A DNA stretch of 60,509 nt from JANOAR01 sp031411235. GTDB lineage: Bacteria; Verrucomicrobiota; Verrucomicrobiia; Verrucomicrobiales; Verrucomicrobiaceae. Shown here in pieces: positions 45,478-52,604 of this stretch (position 1 is its first letter; each line of letters begins with the position of its first letter). Position numbers and translations under genes: made by a program. The notes under the pieces were generated by a model. It ran no database searches. It saw only the letters and a program-made list of their open reading frames with translations, and was not told the DNA's origin. The DNA lies in the NCBI GenBank assembly GCA_031411235.1, contig JANOAR010000051.1, forward strand, positions 1 to 60,509. The letters run 5' to 3'.

Positions 45478-45620
45478 AGTTGATGGTTTATCGTTGAGGT
45501 TTGAGGGCCTGAAAATGCAGGGGGAGTAGAACTTTGGGGCCTTGATGGTGATCAGAAAGTGAGTGGGTTAAAACCCAGGGTTTTCTGGCCATCAACCCTC
45601 AACCCCAGACCATCAACCGC
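45478..45620. repeat. Inverted element of GTTGATGG/CCATCAAC repeats (copy 3)
   Basis: The left arm has GTTGATGG...GAGGGCCTGAAAATGCAGG; the right side has CCAGGGTTTTCTGGCCATCA then ACCCTCAACCCC. It fills the divergent spacer between gcvT and the rhomboid-like gene. Confidence 0.65.
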
Positions 45621-45688
45621 TGTTTCCTCGTCCGCGCATTTTTCAGAAGCAATCGTGAACCATCTCGCCACAGTGCGCCCCCTTTTTC

Positions 45689-46456
45689 ATGCGCAAACTC
45701 ATCGACACCCTTGAATCCCGTATCGGCCACTGGGCCATCCCTTCGCTCCTGCGCACGCTGGTGCTGCTGCACGTCATGGTGTGGGGCGTGCTGAAGCTGC
45801 GGCCTGAAGCCGCCATCTGGCTTGTGTGTGATCCCGGCATGATTCTCCAAGGCCAAGTCTGGCGCGTTTTTACCTGGGTCTTTTTGCCCGAGTCCATGAG
45901 CATGCTTTACATCCTTTTCGGCTCCATGTTCATGTGGTGGATGGGCGGCACGTTGGAGGAGAGTTGGGGAGCCTTCCGGGTGAATCTCTATGTCCTGGCG
46001 GGAACCATTTGCGGGGTCGCGGCTGTGATTTTATCGAATGGCGAAGTGACATCCATGCTGCTGTGGACCTCGGTGCTATTTGCCTTTGCCATGAATTTCC
46101 CCAATGAGGAGATCACGCTTTTCCCTTTGCCGATCCCTATCAAAATCAAGTGGCTTGCCTGGGTCGTCGCAGCGCTGTTAGCCCGGCAACTGCTTCTCTC
46201 GCCAAGCCATCAATGGCCGATACTCGTCGCGCTGTTGCCCTTCTTCCTCACCTACGGGCCGGACTTCTTTTCTGGCACCGCGCAGCATGTCGGGGCCATC
46301 CAGCGCAGGCAGCGCTACGCCGCCAAGCAGTTGCCGCCAAGCACTGCCCTGCACACCTGCGCTCGCTGTGGCAAGACGGAAGTCGATAGCCCTCAACTCG
46401 AGTTTCGTGTGACGAGCGAGGGCGAAGATGTGTGCTCCGAATGCCGAGCGAAATAA
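45689..46456 (+). CDS. Rhomboid-like membrane protein without catalytic residues, zinc-ribbon tail
   Basis: The 255-residue protein has about five to six membrane segments (LLRTLVLLHVMVWGVL, LYILFGSMFMWWMGGTLEES, LYVLAGTICGVAAVI, and further ones). WRVFTWVFLPE and GGTLEESWG are rhomboid/derlin-like landmarks. The GxSG and active-site His of rhomboid proteases are absent, so it is likely an inactive relative. The C-terminal ~45 residues carry CARCGK and CSECRAK, a small zinc ribbon. It stands head to head with gcvT and tail to tail with argS. Confidence 0.75.
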   Translation: MRKLIDTLESRIGHWAIPSLLRTLVLLHVMVWGVLKLRPEAAIWLVCDPGMILQGQVWRVFTWVFLPESMSMLYILFGSMFMWWMGGTLEESWGAFRVNLYVLAGTICGVAAVILSNGEVTSMLLWTSVLFAFAMNFPNEEITLFPLPIPIKIKWLAWVVAALLARQLLLSPSHQWPILVALLPFFLTYGPDFFSGTAQHVGAIQRRQRYAAKQLPPSTALHTCARCGKTEVDSPQLEFRVTSEGEDVCSECRAK

Positions 46457-48217
46457 CTACATGCGCTCCACCGTGCGGATGCCCAGCAGGCCGAGGCCGC
46501 GCTTCAGCACCTGGCTGGTGGCCTCGCAGAGCAGCAGGCGCGTGTTGCGCATGGAGCCCTCGCTGCGCAGCACGGGGCAGGCCTCGTAGAAGCTGTGGTA
46601 CACATTCGCCAGCTCATACAGATAAGCGGCGAGCGTGTTCGGCTTGTGATCCACCAGCACGTCGTGCGCGGTCTCGGCGAACTGCGCGAGCTTCATCGCC
46701 AGCGCGATCTCGGCGGGCTCGGTGAAGACGCAGTCAGCGATATCGAGAGTCACGCTGCCGTCGAGCTTTCGGAAGATCGAGCGCGTGCGCACATAGGCGT
46801 TCAGCAGGTAGGGCGCGGTGTTGCCTTGCAGAGAAAGCATCTTGTCCCAGCTAAACTTGTAGTCCGTTAGGCGATGCTGGCTCAGCTCGGCATACTTCAC
46901 CGCGCCCGCGCCGATGATCTCGGCCACGGCGGCCTTCTCGGCCTCGTCGGTGAGGTTGCTGTGCTCCTTCTCGTCGATGGCGGTGCGCGAGCGCTCGACA
47001 GCCTCGCTGATGACTTCCAGCAAGCCCACAGTCTCGCCGCTGCGGGTCTTGAACATCTTGCCATCGGCCCCCAGGATGCTGCCGAAGGCGATGTGGATCA
47101 TCTTGGTGGAATGCCCGCTGCGCTGGGCGGCGGCGAAGACCTGGCGGAAGTGCAACTGCTGCGGCGCACCGACGACATACCAGATTTCATCGGCCTGCCA
47201 TTCCTTCACGCGGTAGTCGATGGTGGCGAGATCCGTGGTCGCATAACCGAAGCCGCCATCGCCCTTGCGAATGATGCACGCGGCGGTCTGCCATTCGCCA
47301 TCGCGATTCGACAAGAACGGGTCTTCATTCGGCGGCAGCTTGCCATCGGAAAGCACCGCCACAGCACCGTCGCTGAGCGTCGCAATGCCGCGCGCGAGGT
47401 AGTCATCCACCAGCGGCCCGAGCGCATCGTTGTAGAAACTCTCGCCGAGGTAGTGGTCGAAGGACACATCGAGCGTGCCATACACCTTCTCCAACTGATC
47501 GAGCGTGAGGCGCACGCACTGCTGCCAAATGCCGAGGTTCTCCGCATCACCCTGTTGCAGCTTCACCAGCTCGGCCTTGCAGGTTTCCAGCAGCGCTTCG
47601 TCGGTCTTGGTCGCCGCGCTGATCGCCTTATAGACGCGCACCAGTTCATGGATCGCATCCGCCTTCAGCGCAGCTTGGTCGAGCTGCGTCTTCCAGCCGT
47701 GGATGATCATGCCAAACTGCGTGCCCCAGTCGCCGACATGGTTGTCGGTGATGACCTTGTGCCCGACGAAGCGCGCGACGCGCGCCAAGCAATCGCCGAT
47801 GAAGGTACTGCGAATGTGCCCGACGTGCATCGGCTTGGCGATGTTCGGCGCGGAGAAATCCACGACGATGGTCTGCGGCTTGGCCACCGTGGTGACACCG
47901 CATTGATCGCTGCCCAGGATGCTGCGCAGATGCTCGGCGAGCGCGGCATTGCTGATGCGGAAATTGAGAAAGCCCGGCCCCGCGACGCTGACTTCGCTGC
48001 ACAGATCATCGACTTGCAGCGCGGATTTGATTTGCTCAGCGAGCGCCTTCGGATTCGCCTTCGCCTGCTTGGCCAGCGTCATCGCCACATTGCTCTGGTA
48101 GTCGCCGAATCGCGCGTCGGAGATGAGGTTCACATACACATCGAAGCCCGCAGGCACGGCGATGCCAGCGGTGCTGAAGGCGGACTGAAGACGAGCGGTG
48201 AGAAGCGAGCGGAACAT
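46457..48217 (-). CDS. argS: Arginyl-tRNA synthetase
   Basis: The 586-residue class I enzyme charges tRNA-Arg. The HIGH-like motif is FSAPNIAKPMHVGHIRST; Arg-binding HVGDWGTQFGMII and the TRSGETVGLLEVI region follow. As in other ArgRS, the KMSKS loop is replaced; KMFKTRSG takes its place. The DALR-type anticodon domain ends with LLLCEATSQVLKRGLGLLGI and VERM. Length and start are as expected. The stop meets the end of the rhomboid-like gene with no gap. Confidence 0.97.
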   Translation of the reverse strand: MFRSLLTARLQSAFSTAGIAVPAGFDVYVNLISDARFGDYQSNVAMTLAKQAKANPKALAEQIKSALQVDDLCSEVSVAGPGFLNFRISNAALAEHLRSILGSDQCGVTTVAKPQTIVVDFSAPNIAKPMHVGHIRSTFIGDCLARVARFVGHKVITDNHVGDWGTQFGMIIHGWKTQLDQAALKADAIHELVRVYKAISAATKTDEALLETCKAELVKLQQGDAENLGIWQQCVRLTLDQLEKVYGTLDVSFDHYLGESFYNDALGPLVDDYLARGIATLSDGAVAVLSDGKLPPNEDPFLSNRDGEWQTAACIIRKGDGGFGYATTDLATIDYRVKEWQADEIWYVVGAPQQLHFRQVFAAAQRSGHSTKMIHIAFGSILGADGKMFKTRSGETVGLLEVISEAVERSRTAIDEKEHSNLTDEAEKAAVAEIIGAGAVKYAELSQHRLTDYKFSWDKMLSLQGNTAPYLLNAYVRTRSIFRKLDGSVTLDIADCVFTEPAEIALAMKLAQFAETAHDVLVDHKPNTLAAYLYELANVYHSFYEACPVLRSEGSMRNTRLLLCEATSQVLKRGLGLLGIRTVERM

Positions 48218-48424
48218 GGGGCCGCGAAGGTGGCAAGGCGCAGAGCGATGCCAAGGGATTCTTCAATGGGAACGCCGTGGTCAGGGCGAGCGCAGTCATG
48301 AGTGCTGGACGTTCAGCGGCAAGCCTTCGCGAGTGCGTAAGCCCTGGCATAATCATCACCCAGTGCAGAAAGTCCTAGCCAACTCGAAGCACCTCGCTAC
48401 ATACCGCCCTCCTTTCCAGGACAC

Positions 48425-48499
48425 GCGCGCTTAGCTCAGTGGTAGAGCATTACCTTCACACGGTAGGGGTCGCAGGTTCGAAACCTGCAGTGCGCACCA
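48425..48499 (+). tRNA. tRNA-Val (anticodon CAC)
   Basis: A complete cloverleaf can be folded: acceptor stem GCGCGCT with AGTGCGC (one G-U), D-arm GCTCAGTGGTAGAGC, anticodon stem TTACC/GGTAG with loop TTCACAC, T-arm GCAGGTTCGAAACCTGC. The anticodon CAC reads the Val codon GTG. The 3' CCA is encoded (48497-48499). It lies on the plus strand, upstream of and opposite to argS. Confidence 0.95.
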
Positions 48500-48574
48500 T
48501 GAGGTGCTACCTTTGATGGGCCACGCCTGAAGCATCCGCCGCTCAGCGCAGGCGAGCCAGCTCGAACAGAGAGG

Positions 48575-48693
48575 AAGACCATGAGACCATGAGACCATGA
48601 GACCATGAGACCATGAAACGAGAGGCATAGCCCCTGCCACTCCCAGTCTCCCAGTCTCCCAGTCTCCCAGTCTCCCAGTCTCCAAGTCCCCCC
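48575..48693. repeat. 8-nt-period repeat array
   Basis: Five GAGACCAT-like units (48578-48618) and, after a spacer, repeated CCAGTCTC/CAAGTCTC units, all at 8-base spacing. It follows tRNA-Val and ends at the 3' end of the collagen-like gene. Confidence 0.85.
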
Positions 48694-48703
48694 TCCGCCC
48701 CCC

Positions 48704-49339
48704 CTACCGCCGCAGCGCCAGGATCAGTTCATTGACCTTGTCGATCAGCTCCTGCGTCTGCTGCGGATCGTAGTTCGCATTCGCCGCGAAGGAGACCAGG
48801 TTCACCGCATTGGTCACATTGCTGGTTCCCGCGATGGCCGTCGCCAGTTGGGCCTGGGTCACCTCGCCCGGCGGGCCTTGGCCGCCATCATTGCCATTGC
48901 CGCCGGTTGCACCGGTTGCGCCGTCCTGGCCGCGTGGGATGCCGAAGACCAGGTGTACCGTGCTGCCATCAAAGAACACCTGCACCGTCGCATTATCGCC
49001 GGGATTTAGCGTGTTCACCCCATCCACCACAAAATTCATCACGGGCGCAGGGCTCATCCCGTCCTGGCCACGCGGCAGGCCAAAGGTGAAATGCACATTC
49101 GTCCCGTCGAAGGTTGCCACCACCTGCGCCGCATCACCCGGGTTCAACGTCACCACCCCATCCACCACCGCCGCCGCAAACGGCGGCCCCTGAATGCCCG
49201 GCTCCCCCTGAATGCCCGGCTGCCCCTGCGGCCCCGCCGGGATGGCCTGGATCAAGTCCAGCAACCCCAGCAACTGCCCGCGCATCTGCGCCGCAGTGGC
49301 CGTGGTATTCGAGAGAGGCAGCGTGGGGTCGAAGGGCAT
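48704..49339 (-). CDS. Collagen-like triple-helix repeat protein
   Basis: The 211-residue protein has two Gly-X-Y stretches (GPQGQPGIQGEPGIQGPP near residue 37 and GQDGATGATGGNGNDGGQGP near residue 135). They are separated by two copies of a short strand-rich unit (DGVVTLNPGDAAQVVATFDG and DGVNTLNPGDNATVQVFFDG, each closing on FGxPRGQDG). It has no signal peptide. Similar proteins in bacteria form trimeric stalks, often on surfaces or phage tails. It is first among three small genes of one orientation (with 49527 and 49948), all among 8-nt repeats. Function not known. Confidence 0.8.
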   Translation of the reverse strand: MPFDPTLPLSNTTATAAQMRGQLLGLLDLIQAIPAGPQGQPGIQGEPGIQGPPFAAAVVDGVVTLNPGDAAQVVATFDGTNVHFTFGLPRGQDGMSPAPVMNFVVDGVNTLNPGDNATVQVFFDGSTVHLVFGIPRGQDGATGATGGNGNDGGQGPPGEVTQAQLATAIAGTSNVTNAVNLVSFAANANYDPQQTQELIDKVNELILALRR

Positions 49340-49340
49340 G

Positions 49341-49526
49341 GGAGGGGGCAGGGAAGACTGGGAGAGGGGGAGACTTGGAGACTGGGAGACTTGGAGACTG
49401 GGAGAAAGGGGAGACTTGGAGACTGGGAGAAAGGGAGACTGGGAGAGGGGGAGAGGGGGAGACTGGGAGACTTGGAGACTTGGAGACTTGGAGAAAGGGG
49501 AGACTGGGAGACTGGGAGAGGGGAAA
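49341..49526. repeat. 8-nt-period repeat array
   Basis: Units GGAGACTT and GGAGACTG alternate, with interruptions by GAAAGG and GAGGGGG. It fills the gap between the collagen-like and four-helix-bundle genes completely. Confidence 0.9.
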
Positions 49527-49898
49527 TTACAGAATCCACTTCTTGGAGTTGGCCATCATGGAGACGAGCATTCGGAGGATGACTTCATATGTCTCGTGGA
49601 GGTCAGCCGACTCTTCTGAGGGCAGGTAGCCGCAGCGGTGGGAGAAGAGCAGCCAAGTCTGGGTCTCCGCCGCTTCGGTTTCGGCATCACTCAACTTTGC
49701 GATGAAGGCCGCTTCATAGCGCCGCTTCCTCCAGGCCTCGGTGAGGTTCGCCGCCACCGAGCGGGAAGAGCGCCGCACCTGATCCGTCAACGAGTCCATC
49801 TCCTCCCGAGGAAAGCGCTTCGACAACTCAAAGATCCGCATCGCCGCCTCAAAAGCCCGCTGAAACACCTCCAACTCCGTATGCCTGGTAATCTTCAT
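49527..49898 (-). CDS. Four-helix-bundle protein (S23/IVS-encoded family)
   Basis: The 123-residue protein matches the small four-helix bundle family named for 23S rRNA intervening-sequence proteins (TIGR02436): ELEVFQRAFEAAMRIFELSK, PREEMDSLTDQVRRSSRSVA, NLTEAWRKRRYEAAFIAKLS, and a helix SDAETEAAETQTWLLFSHRC. Related small proteins (Avd) work with diversity-generating retroelements, but no reverse transcriptase or template repeat is in the window. I start at MKITRHTELEVF; the longer frame upstream is repeat-coded. Its 3' end abuts the 8-nt array at 49341. Confidence 0.85.
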   Translation of the reverse strand: MKITRHTELEVFQRAFEAAMRIFELSKRFPREEMDSLTDQVRRSSRSVAANLTEAWRKRRYEAAFIAKLSDAETEAAETQTWLLFSHRCGYLPSEESADLHETYEVILRMLVSMMANSKKWIL

Positions 49899-49904
49899 CG
49901 TTCT

Positions 49905-49945
49905 CCTCCCCGTCCCCAAGTCCCCAAGTCTCCTCCACTCCGAGT
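49905..49945. repeat. Short 8-nt-period repeat patch
   Basis: CCCCAAGT/CCCCAAGT/CTCCTCCA/CTCCGAGT fills the gap between the four-helix-bundle start and the FnIII-like gene's stop. Confidence 0.65.
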
Positions 49946-49947
49946 CC

Positions 49948-50973
49948 TCACACCACCACGCTCCCCTCCGCACTCGGAGCCGCATCCCCGCCGTCGTTGC
50001 TCGCGATGACGCGTAGCTTCACCGTCTGCCCTGCGGTGAAGCCGGGTAGGATCACCTCCAAATCTTTGACCGACTTGCCCAGCCGCCACGCCGTATCCAC
50101 CCCCACGACGAAGACCTCCACCTTGTAGCGCGTCGCCCGTGTCGCGTAGGGGAAGGTCACGTCGATACGGCCATTGCCCAGCGCCACCGCCGACACACTC
50201 GCCACCGCTTCGGGCGCACTCGGGTTCGCCGGGATATTCAGGCCGAAGTCCTCCCACTTGGCATCGTCTGGCGAGAGCAGTAGCGACAGCTCATCAATCA
50301 AGCCGCGCACCCGCTTGCGCAGCATGTCCGTCGCCGCCGTGCGCGCCGCGAAGGCCATCGTCTGGGCGCTCTCCGCATTCGCCACCGCCTGCCGTGCCGT
50401 CGAGATCGCCGTCCACTGCGCGGCACAGATCGCCGCCGTCGCTCCCATGTCCACACTCTCGTGGGCGGGCACGGCGGTGAAGTAATTCTTCAGCGCATCC
50501 AGCAGGGTGAAACGTGCGTCCTGCTGGCGAGGCACGGCGGTGGACTGGTCGGGGAACCCCGTCGGCTCCCAGTCCGCGTTCCAGCGCTGCCCCAGTTTTT
50601 GTTTCAGCCGCAATTGGCACGCCGTGATCACCGCCGCGCCCGTATCATCCGCCGTTTGCAGCGCCGTGTAGGCATTGGCCAGCGCCTGCTTTTTCAGGCC
50701 CACAACCGTCTCCGCATTCGACAGCGGTAGGATCGCGGCACGGATCGCCGTCTCAATGTTTTGTTTGATGCCGACCGCCACTTCATGCTGGTGGCAGCCA
50801 TCCGCCACGCGGTCGGCCAGGGCCCGGAGCACGTCCGGATTATCAGGAGTAGGATTCGATGCCATAGTTTTACGATTCAGTTTCTTGGGTTTCGGGGGCA
50901 GCGCCGGGGCAGGTGAGTCCGGTGAATCCCAGACAAAGCTGTCCCAGAGCGTCAGAGGATCATCCCAGCGCAT
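49948..50973 (-). CDS. FnIII-like domain protein with helical core (family B)
   Basis: The 341-residue product has a short Trp/Asp-rich start (MRWDDPLTLWDSFVWDSPDS), a long alanine-rich helical region (about 50-250), and a C-terminal fibronectin type III-like sandwich (ALGNGRIDVTFPYATRATRY, VILPGFTAGQTVKLRVIASN, GGDAAPSAEGSVVV). The plan resembles the 292-residue protein at 35651. An alternative start at MASNPTPDNPDV, 36 residues later, is possible. Upstream come 8-nt repeats, REP-like hairpins and the 21-nt array, as at the other locus. Function unknown. Confidence 0.6.
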   Translation of the reverse strand: MRWDDPLTLWDSFVWDSPDSPAPALPPKPKKLNRKTMASNPTPDNPDVLRALADRVADGCHQHEVAVGIKQNIETAIRAAILPLSNAETVVGLKKQALANAYTALQTADDTGAAVITACQLRLKQKLGQRWNADWEPTGFPDQSTAVPRQQDARFTLLDALKNYFTAVPAHESVDMGATAAICAAQWTAISTARQAVANAESAQTMAFAARTAATDMLRKRVRGLIDELSLLLSPDDAKWEDFGLNIPANPSAPEAVASVSAVALGNGRIDVTFPYATRATRYKVEVFVVGVDTAWRLGKSVKDLEVILPGFTAGQTVKLRVIASNDGGDAAPSAEGSVVV

Positions 50974-50984
50974 TCAGAGAGGGG

Positions 50985-51165
50985 GTGGGGGTGGCGGAGA
51001 GGGGGACTTGGAGAGGGGGGACTTGGAGTGGGGGAGGCTTGGAGAGGGGGAGACTTGGAGTGGGGCACAGGCTTCCAGTCAGGGTTTTTGATCACCTCGA
51101 TCATCCTGCGCGAAAGAGGGGGAGACTTGGAGTGGGGCACAGGTTTCCAGTCTGGGTATTGGCTC
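50985..51165. repeat. 8-nt-period repeat array
   Basis: GGGGGACTTGGAGAGG-like units at 8-base spacing are interrupted by a duplicated piece GTGGGGCACAGGYTTCCAGT at ~51060 and ~51131. It lies just upstream of the FnIII-like gene at 49948. Confidence 0.75.
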
Positions 51166-51179
51166 GGCGAGACTTGCTG

Positions 51180-51260
51180 CCTCCCGGAGGGAGGAGAGCC
51201 ATTAGCCGGTGGTGCAACCACCGGACCCAGCCAGGAAGACGCCCGCCTCCCGGAGGGAGG
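51180..51260. repeat. REP-like hairpins between repeat arrays
   Basis: The same CCTCCC-GGA-GGGAGG and CCGGTGGT-GCA-ACCACCGG twin hairpin as at 44025 is at 51180-51224. A further single CCTCCC-GGA-GGGAGG hairpin is at 51246-51260. It joins the 8-nt array to the 21-nt array. Confidence 0.85.
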
Positions 51261-51263
51261 TGA

Positions 51264-51704
51264 GAATGCAGGCCCCAGAAAACGAGACTCTGAGGTGCCA
51301 GCCATAGATTCCGGCCAAGACTGCCCAGACTCCGAAGTGCCAGCGGAGAATCTCCGCCACCGTTCCCGAGAGTCGGTTTCCCCGTCGGGCATTGTCCGGC
51401 ACCACTCCCGAGAGTCCGGTACCACGCCAGAGATTCTCCGCTGCTACCTCCTACCCTCGGCACCCTCACCGGAGAATCTCCGCCATCGTCCCGCAGCCAG
51501 CACAGCCTCGCGGAGGAATCTCCGCCACCACTCCGCACACTGCCCAGCGTCACCGGAGCATCTCCGCCATCGTCCTGCACACTCCCCACCGCCAGCGGGA
51601 GATTGCGCCCCACCCTTCCGAGACGCCCCGCCGCCACCGGAGAATCTCCGCCAGCGTTGCCGAGACTCCCAGGTGCCAGCCAAAGATTCCGGCCAGCGCT
51701 GCCG
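51264..51704. repeat. 21-nt-period tandem repeat array C
   Basis: Twenty-one units keep an exact 21-base register. Alternate units often begin GAATCTCCGCCA or AGACTCC/AGATTCCGG, giving a 42-base higher-order period and a palindromic GGAGAATCTCC at many junctions. The first unit carries CCCCAGAAAACG, like arrays A and B. Several frames are open but none looks like a gene. It passes straight into an 8-nt array at 51705. Confidence 0.9.
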
Positions 51705-51810
51705 AGACTCCTCCACTCCAAGTCTCCCCCTCTCCCAGTCTTCCGTCCCCACCGAGTCTGCTCGACGCTCCTCCATTCCCCGTCTCCAAGTCCCCTCCAC
51801 TCCAAGTCTC
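51705..51810. repeat. 8-nt-period repeat array
   Basis: AGACTCCT/CCACTCCA/AGTCTCCC-type units at 8-base spacing follow directly on 21-nt array C. The 51811-51910 stretch after it has no gene. Confidence 0.8.
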
Positions 51811-51910
51811 TTCGTGCGGCTGTGTTCATGGGGCGGAGCCTAGCCAGAAAACAACGCCAGCATAGGGAACCATAGTTCCACCCTTGGGCAGGCATCACCA
51901 CAGCAGAACC

Positions 51911-52198
51911 CTAGACCACCCGAGCCTCGCGCAGCATCACATCGGGCTCCATCCCGAGCCCGTGCGCAATGCGCGATACGGAATCCAACGTAGGCAGCCG
52001 TAGCCCCTGCTCCACCATCGCCAGGAAGCGACGGCTCAGCCCCGTCAGCGCCTCCAGCGCCCGAAAGGAAAGCCCCGCCGCCAGCCGAAGCCGCCGCATC
52101 AAGGCCCGGAACCCCGCACACACCGGCTCCTGCTCCAGCCGCGACACGACAGGAAGGGAGACATGCGCCTCAGACTTTTTTGCAGACTTGGGTTTCAT
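51911..52198 (-). CDS. XRE-family helix-turn-helix regulator
   Basis: The 95-residue protein has a basic start (MKPKSAKKSEAH) and a Cro/C1-type HTH: FRALMRRLRLAAGLSFRALE, ALTGLSRRFLAMVEQGLRLP and TLDSVSRIAHGLGMEPDVML. It would bind DNA as a dimer. It lies next to the CRISPR locus on the opposite strand from cas9. A palindrome upstream (52249-52280) may be its own operator. Whether it controls cas9 cannot be told from sequence. Confidence 0.88.
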   Translation of the reverse strand: MKPKSAKKSEAHVSLPVVSRLEQEPVCAGFRALMRRLRLAAGLSFRALEALTGLSRRFLAMVEQGLRLPTLDSVSRIAHGLGMEPDVMLREARVV

Positions 52199-52248
52199 CG
52201 TGGGAGAAACGGGTTCACCAATATTACAGGAAAAAGCACCGAGTGTGA

Positions 52249-52280
52249 CAAACTAAAGCCAAAAAGTTTCTGCTTTAGTT
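52249..52280. promoter_or_regulatory. Palindrome upstream of the XRE gene
   Basis: AACTAAAGC and GCTTTAGTT flank a 12-base centre about 50 bases before the XRE start. It may be an operator or a hairpin in the 5' leader. Confidence 0.4.
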
Positions 52281-52457
52281 CTGGCTTGGCTCGGGAGCTT
52301 CTGCTTGGTAGCCTCCAAAACCCTCATCCTCAGGGCCACCCAGCCCCCAAGCCCGCGTGGGCACAATGCCAAGGAATCCCAATGACCTTCTCCGCCCCCA
52401 CCAGAAAACCGTCAGCCGCCCCCTCCGCTCTCAGGACGAGTTCCAGCCCTCTGTCGC

Positions 52458-52497
52458 AAAAACAAAACAAGCCGACCAGCGTCCCGGTCGGCTTGTT
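52458..52497 (-). terminator. Terminator of the predicted tracrRNA
   Basis: Read on the minus strand, AACAAGCCGACC and GGTCGGCTTGTT pair fully (12 bp, 8-base loop) and are followed by TTGTTTTTG, a rho-independent stop. Confidence 0.88.
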
Positions 52498-52600
52498 GTT
52501 AAAGGAAGCACTTTTGTCCCGGTGTCTCCGCATGGCGAAGAGTGAGAACGGGTTGATACTTCAAACTTTGTCTTGATTCCGCCGTTACCCTATCTGTCGC
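52458..52600 (-). ncRNA. Predicted tracrRNA
   Basis: On the minus strand, GGAATCAAGACAAAGT (52580-52565) pairs with the array repeat as read on the minus strand (starts GCTTTGCCTTGATTCC), with 15 of 16 positions able to pair including one G-U and a single mismatch. About 70 bases later comes a strong terminator. The region between can fold into small hairpins. The 5' end is not fixed by any clear promoter and would lie near the cas9 start, divergent to it. Orientation means crRNAs are made from the minus strand. Size and layout suit type II-C tracrRNAs. Confidence 0.8.
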
Positions 52601-52604
52601 AATT

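Noticed and set aside
45475..45688. Glycine riboswitch upstream of gcvT
   Set aside because: The region is made of GTTGATGG-type inverted repeats; no conserved riboswitch core was seen.
46874..48301. A 475-residue open frame opposite argS
   Set aside because: Shadow of a GC-rich synthetase gene; argS is clear on the other strand.
48425..48499. tRNA-Val as an integration site for a mobile island
   Set aside because: No integrase gene and no repeated 3' tRNA end were found in the window.
49527..49898. Possible diversity-generating retroelement, because the four-helix protein resembles Avd
   Set aside because: No reverse transcriptase and no adenine-biased template/variable repeat pair are visible in the window.
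51028..51865. Open frames of 157-271 residues on both strands
   Set aside because: They read through 8-nt and 21-nt arrays and REP-like hairpins; composition is biased and frames overlap on both strands.
52569..52599. A sigma-70-like promoter for cas9 (TTGTCT, 17 bases, TATCTG)
   Set aside because: It would start transcription at the ATG itself and overlaps the tracrRNA anti-repeat; the match is weak.
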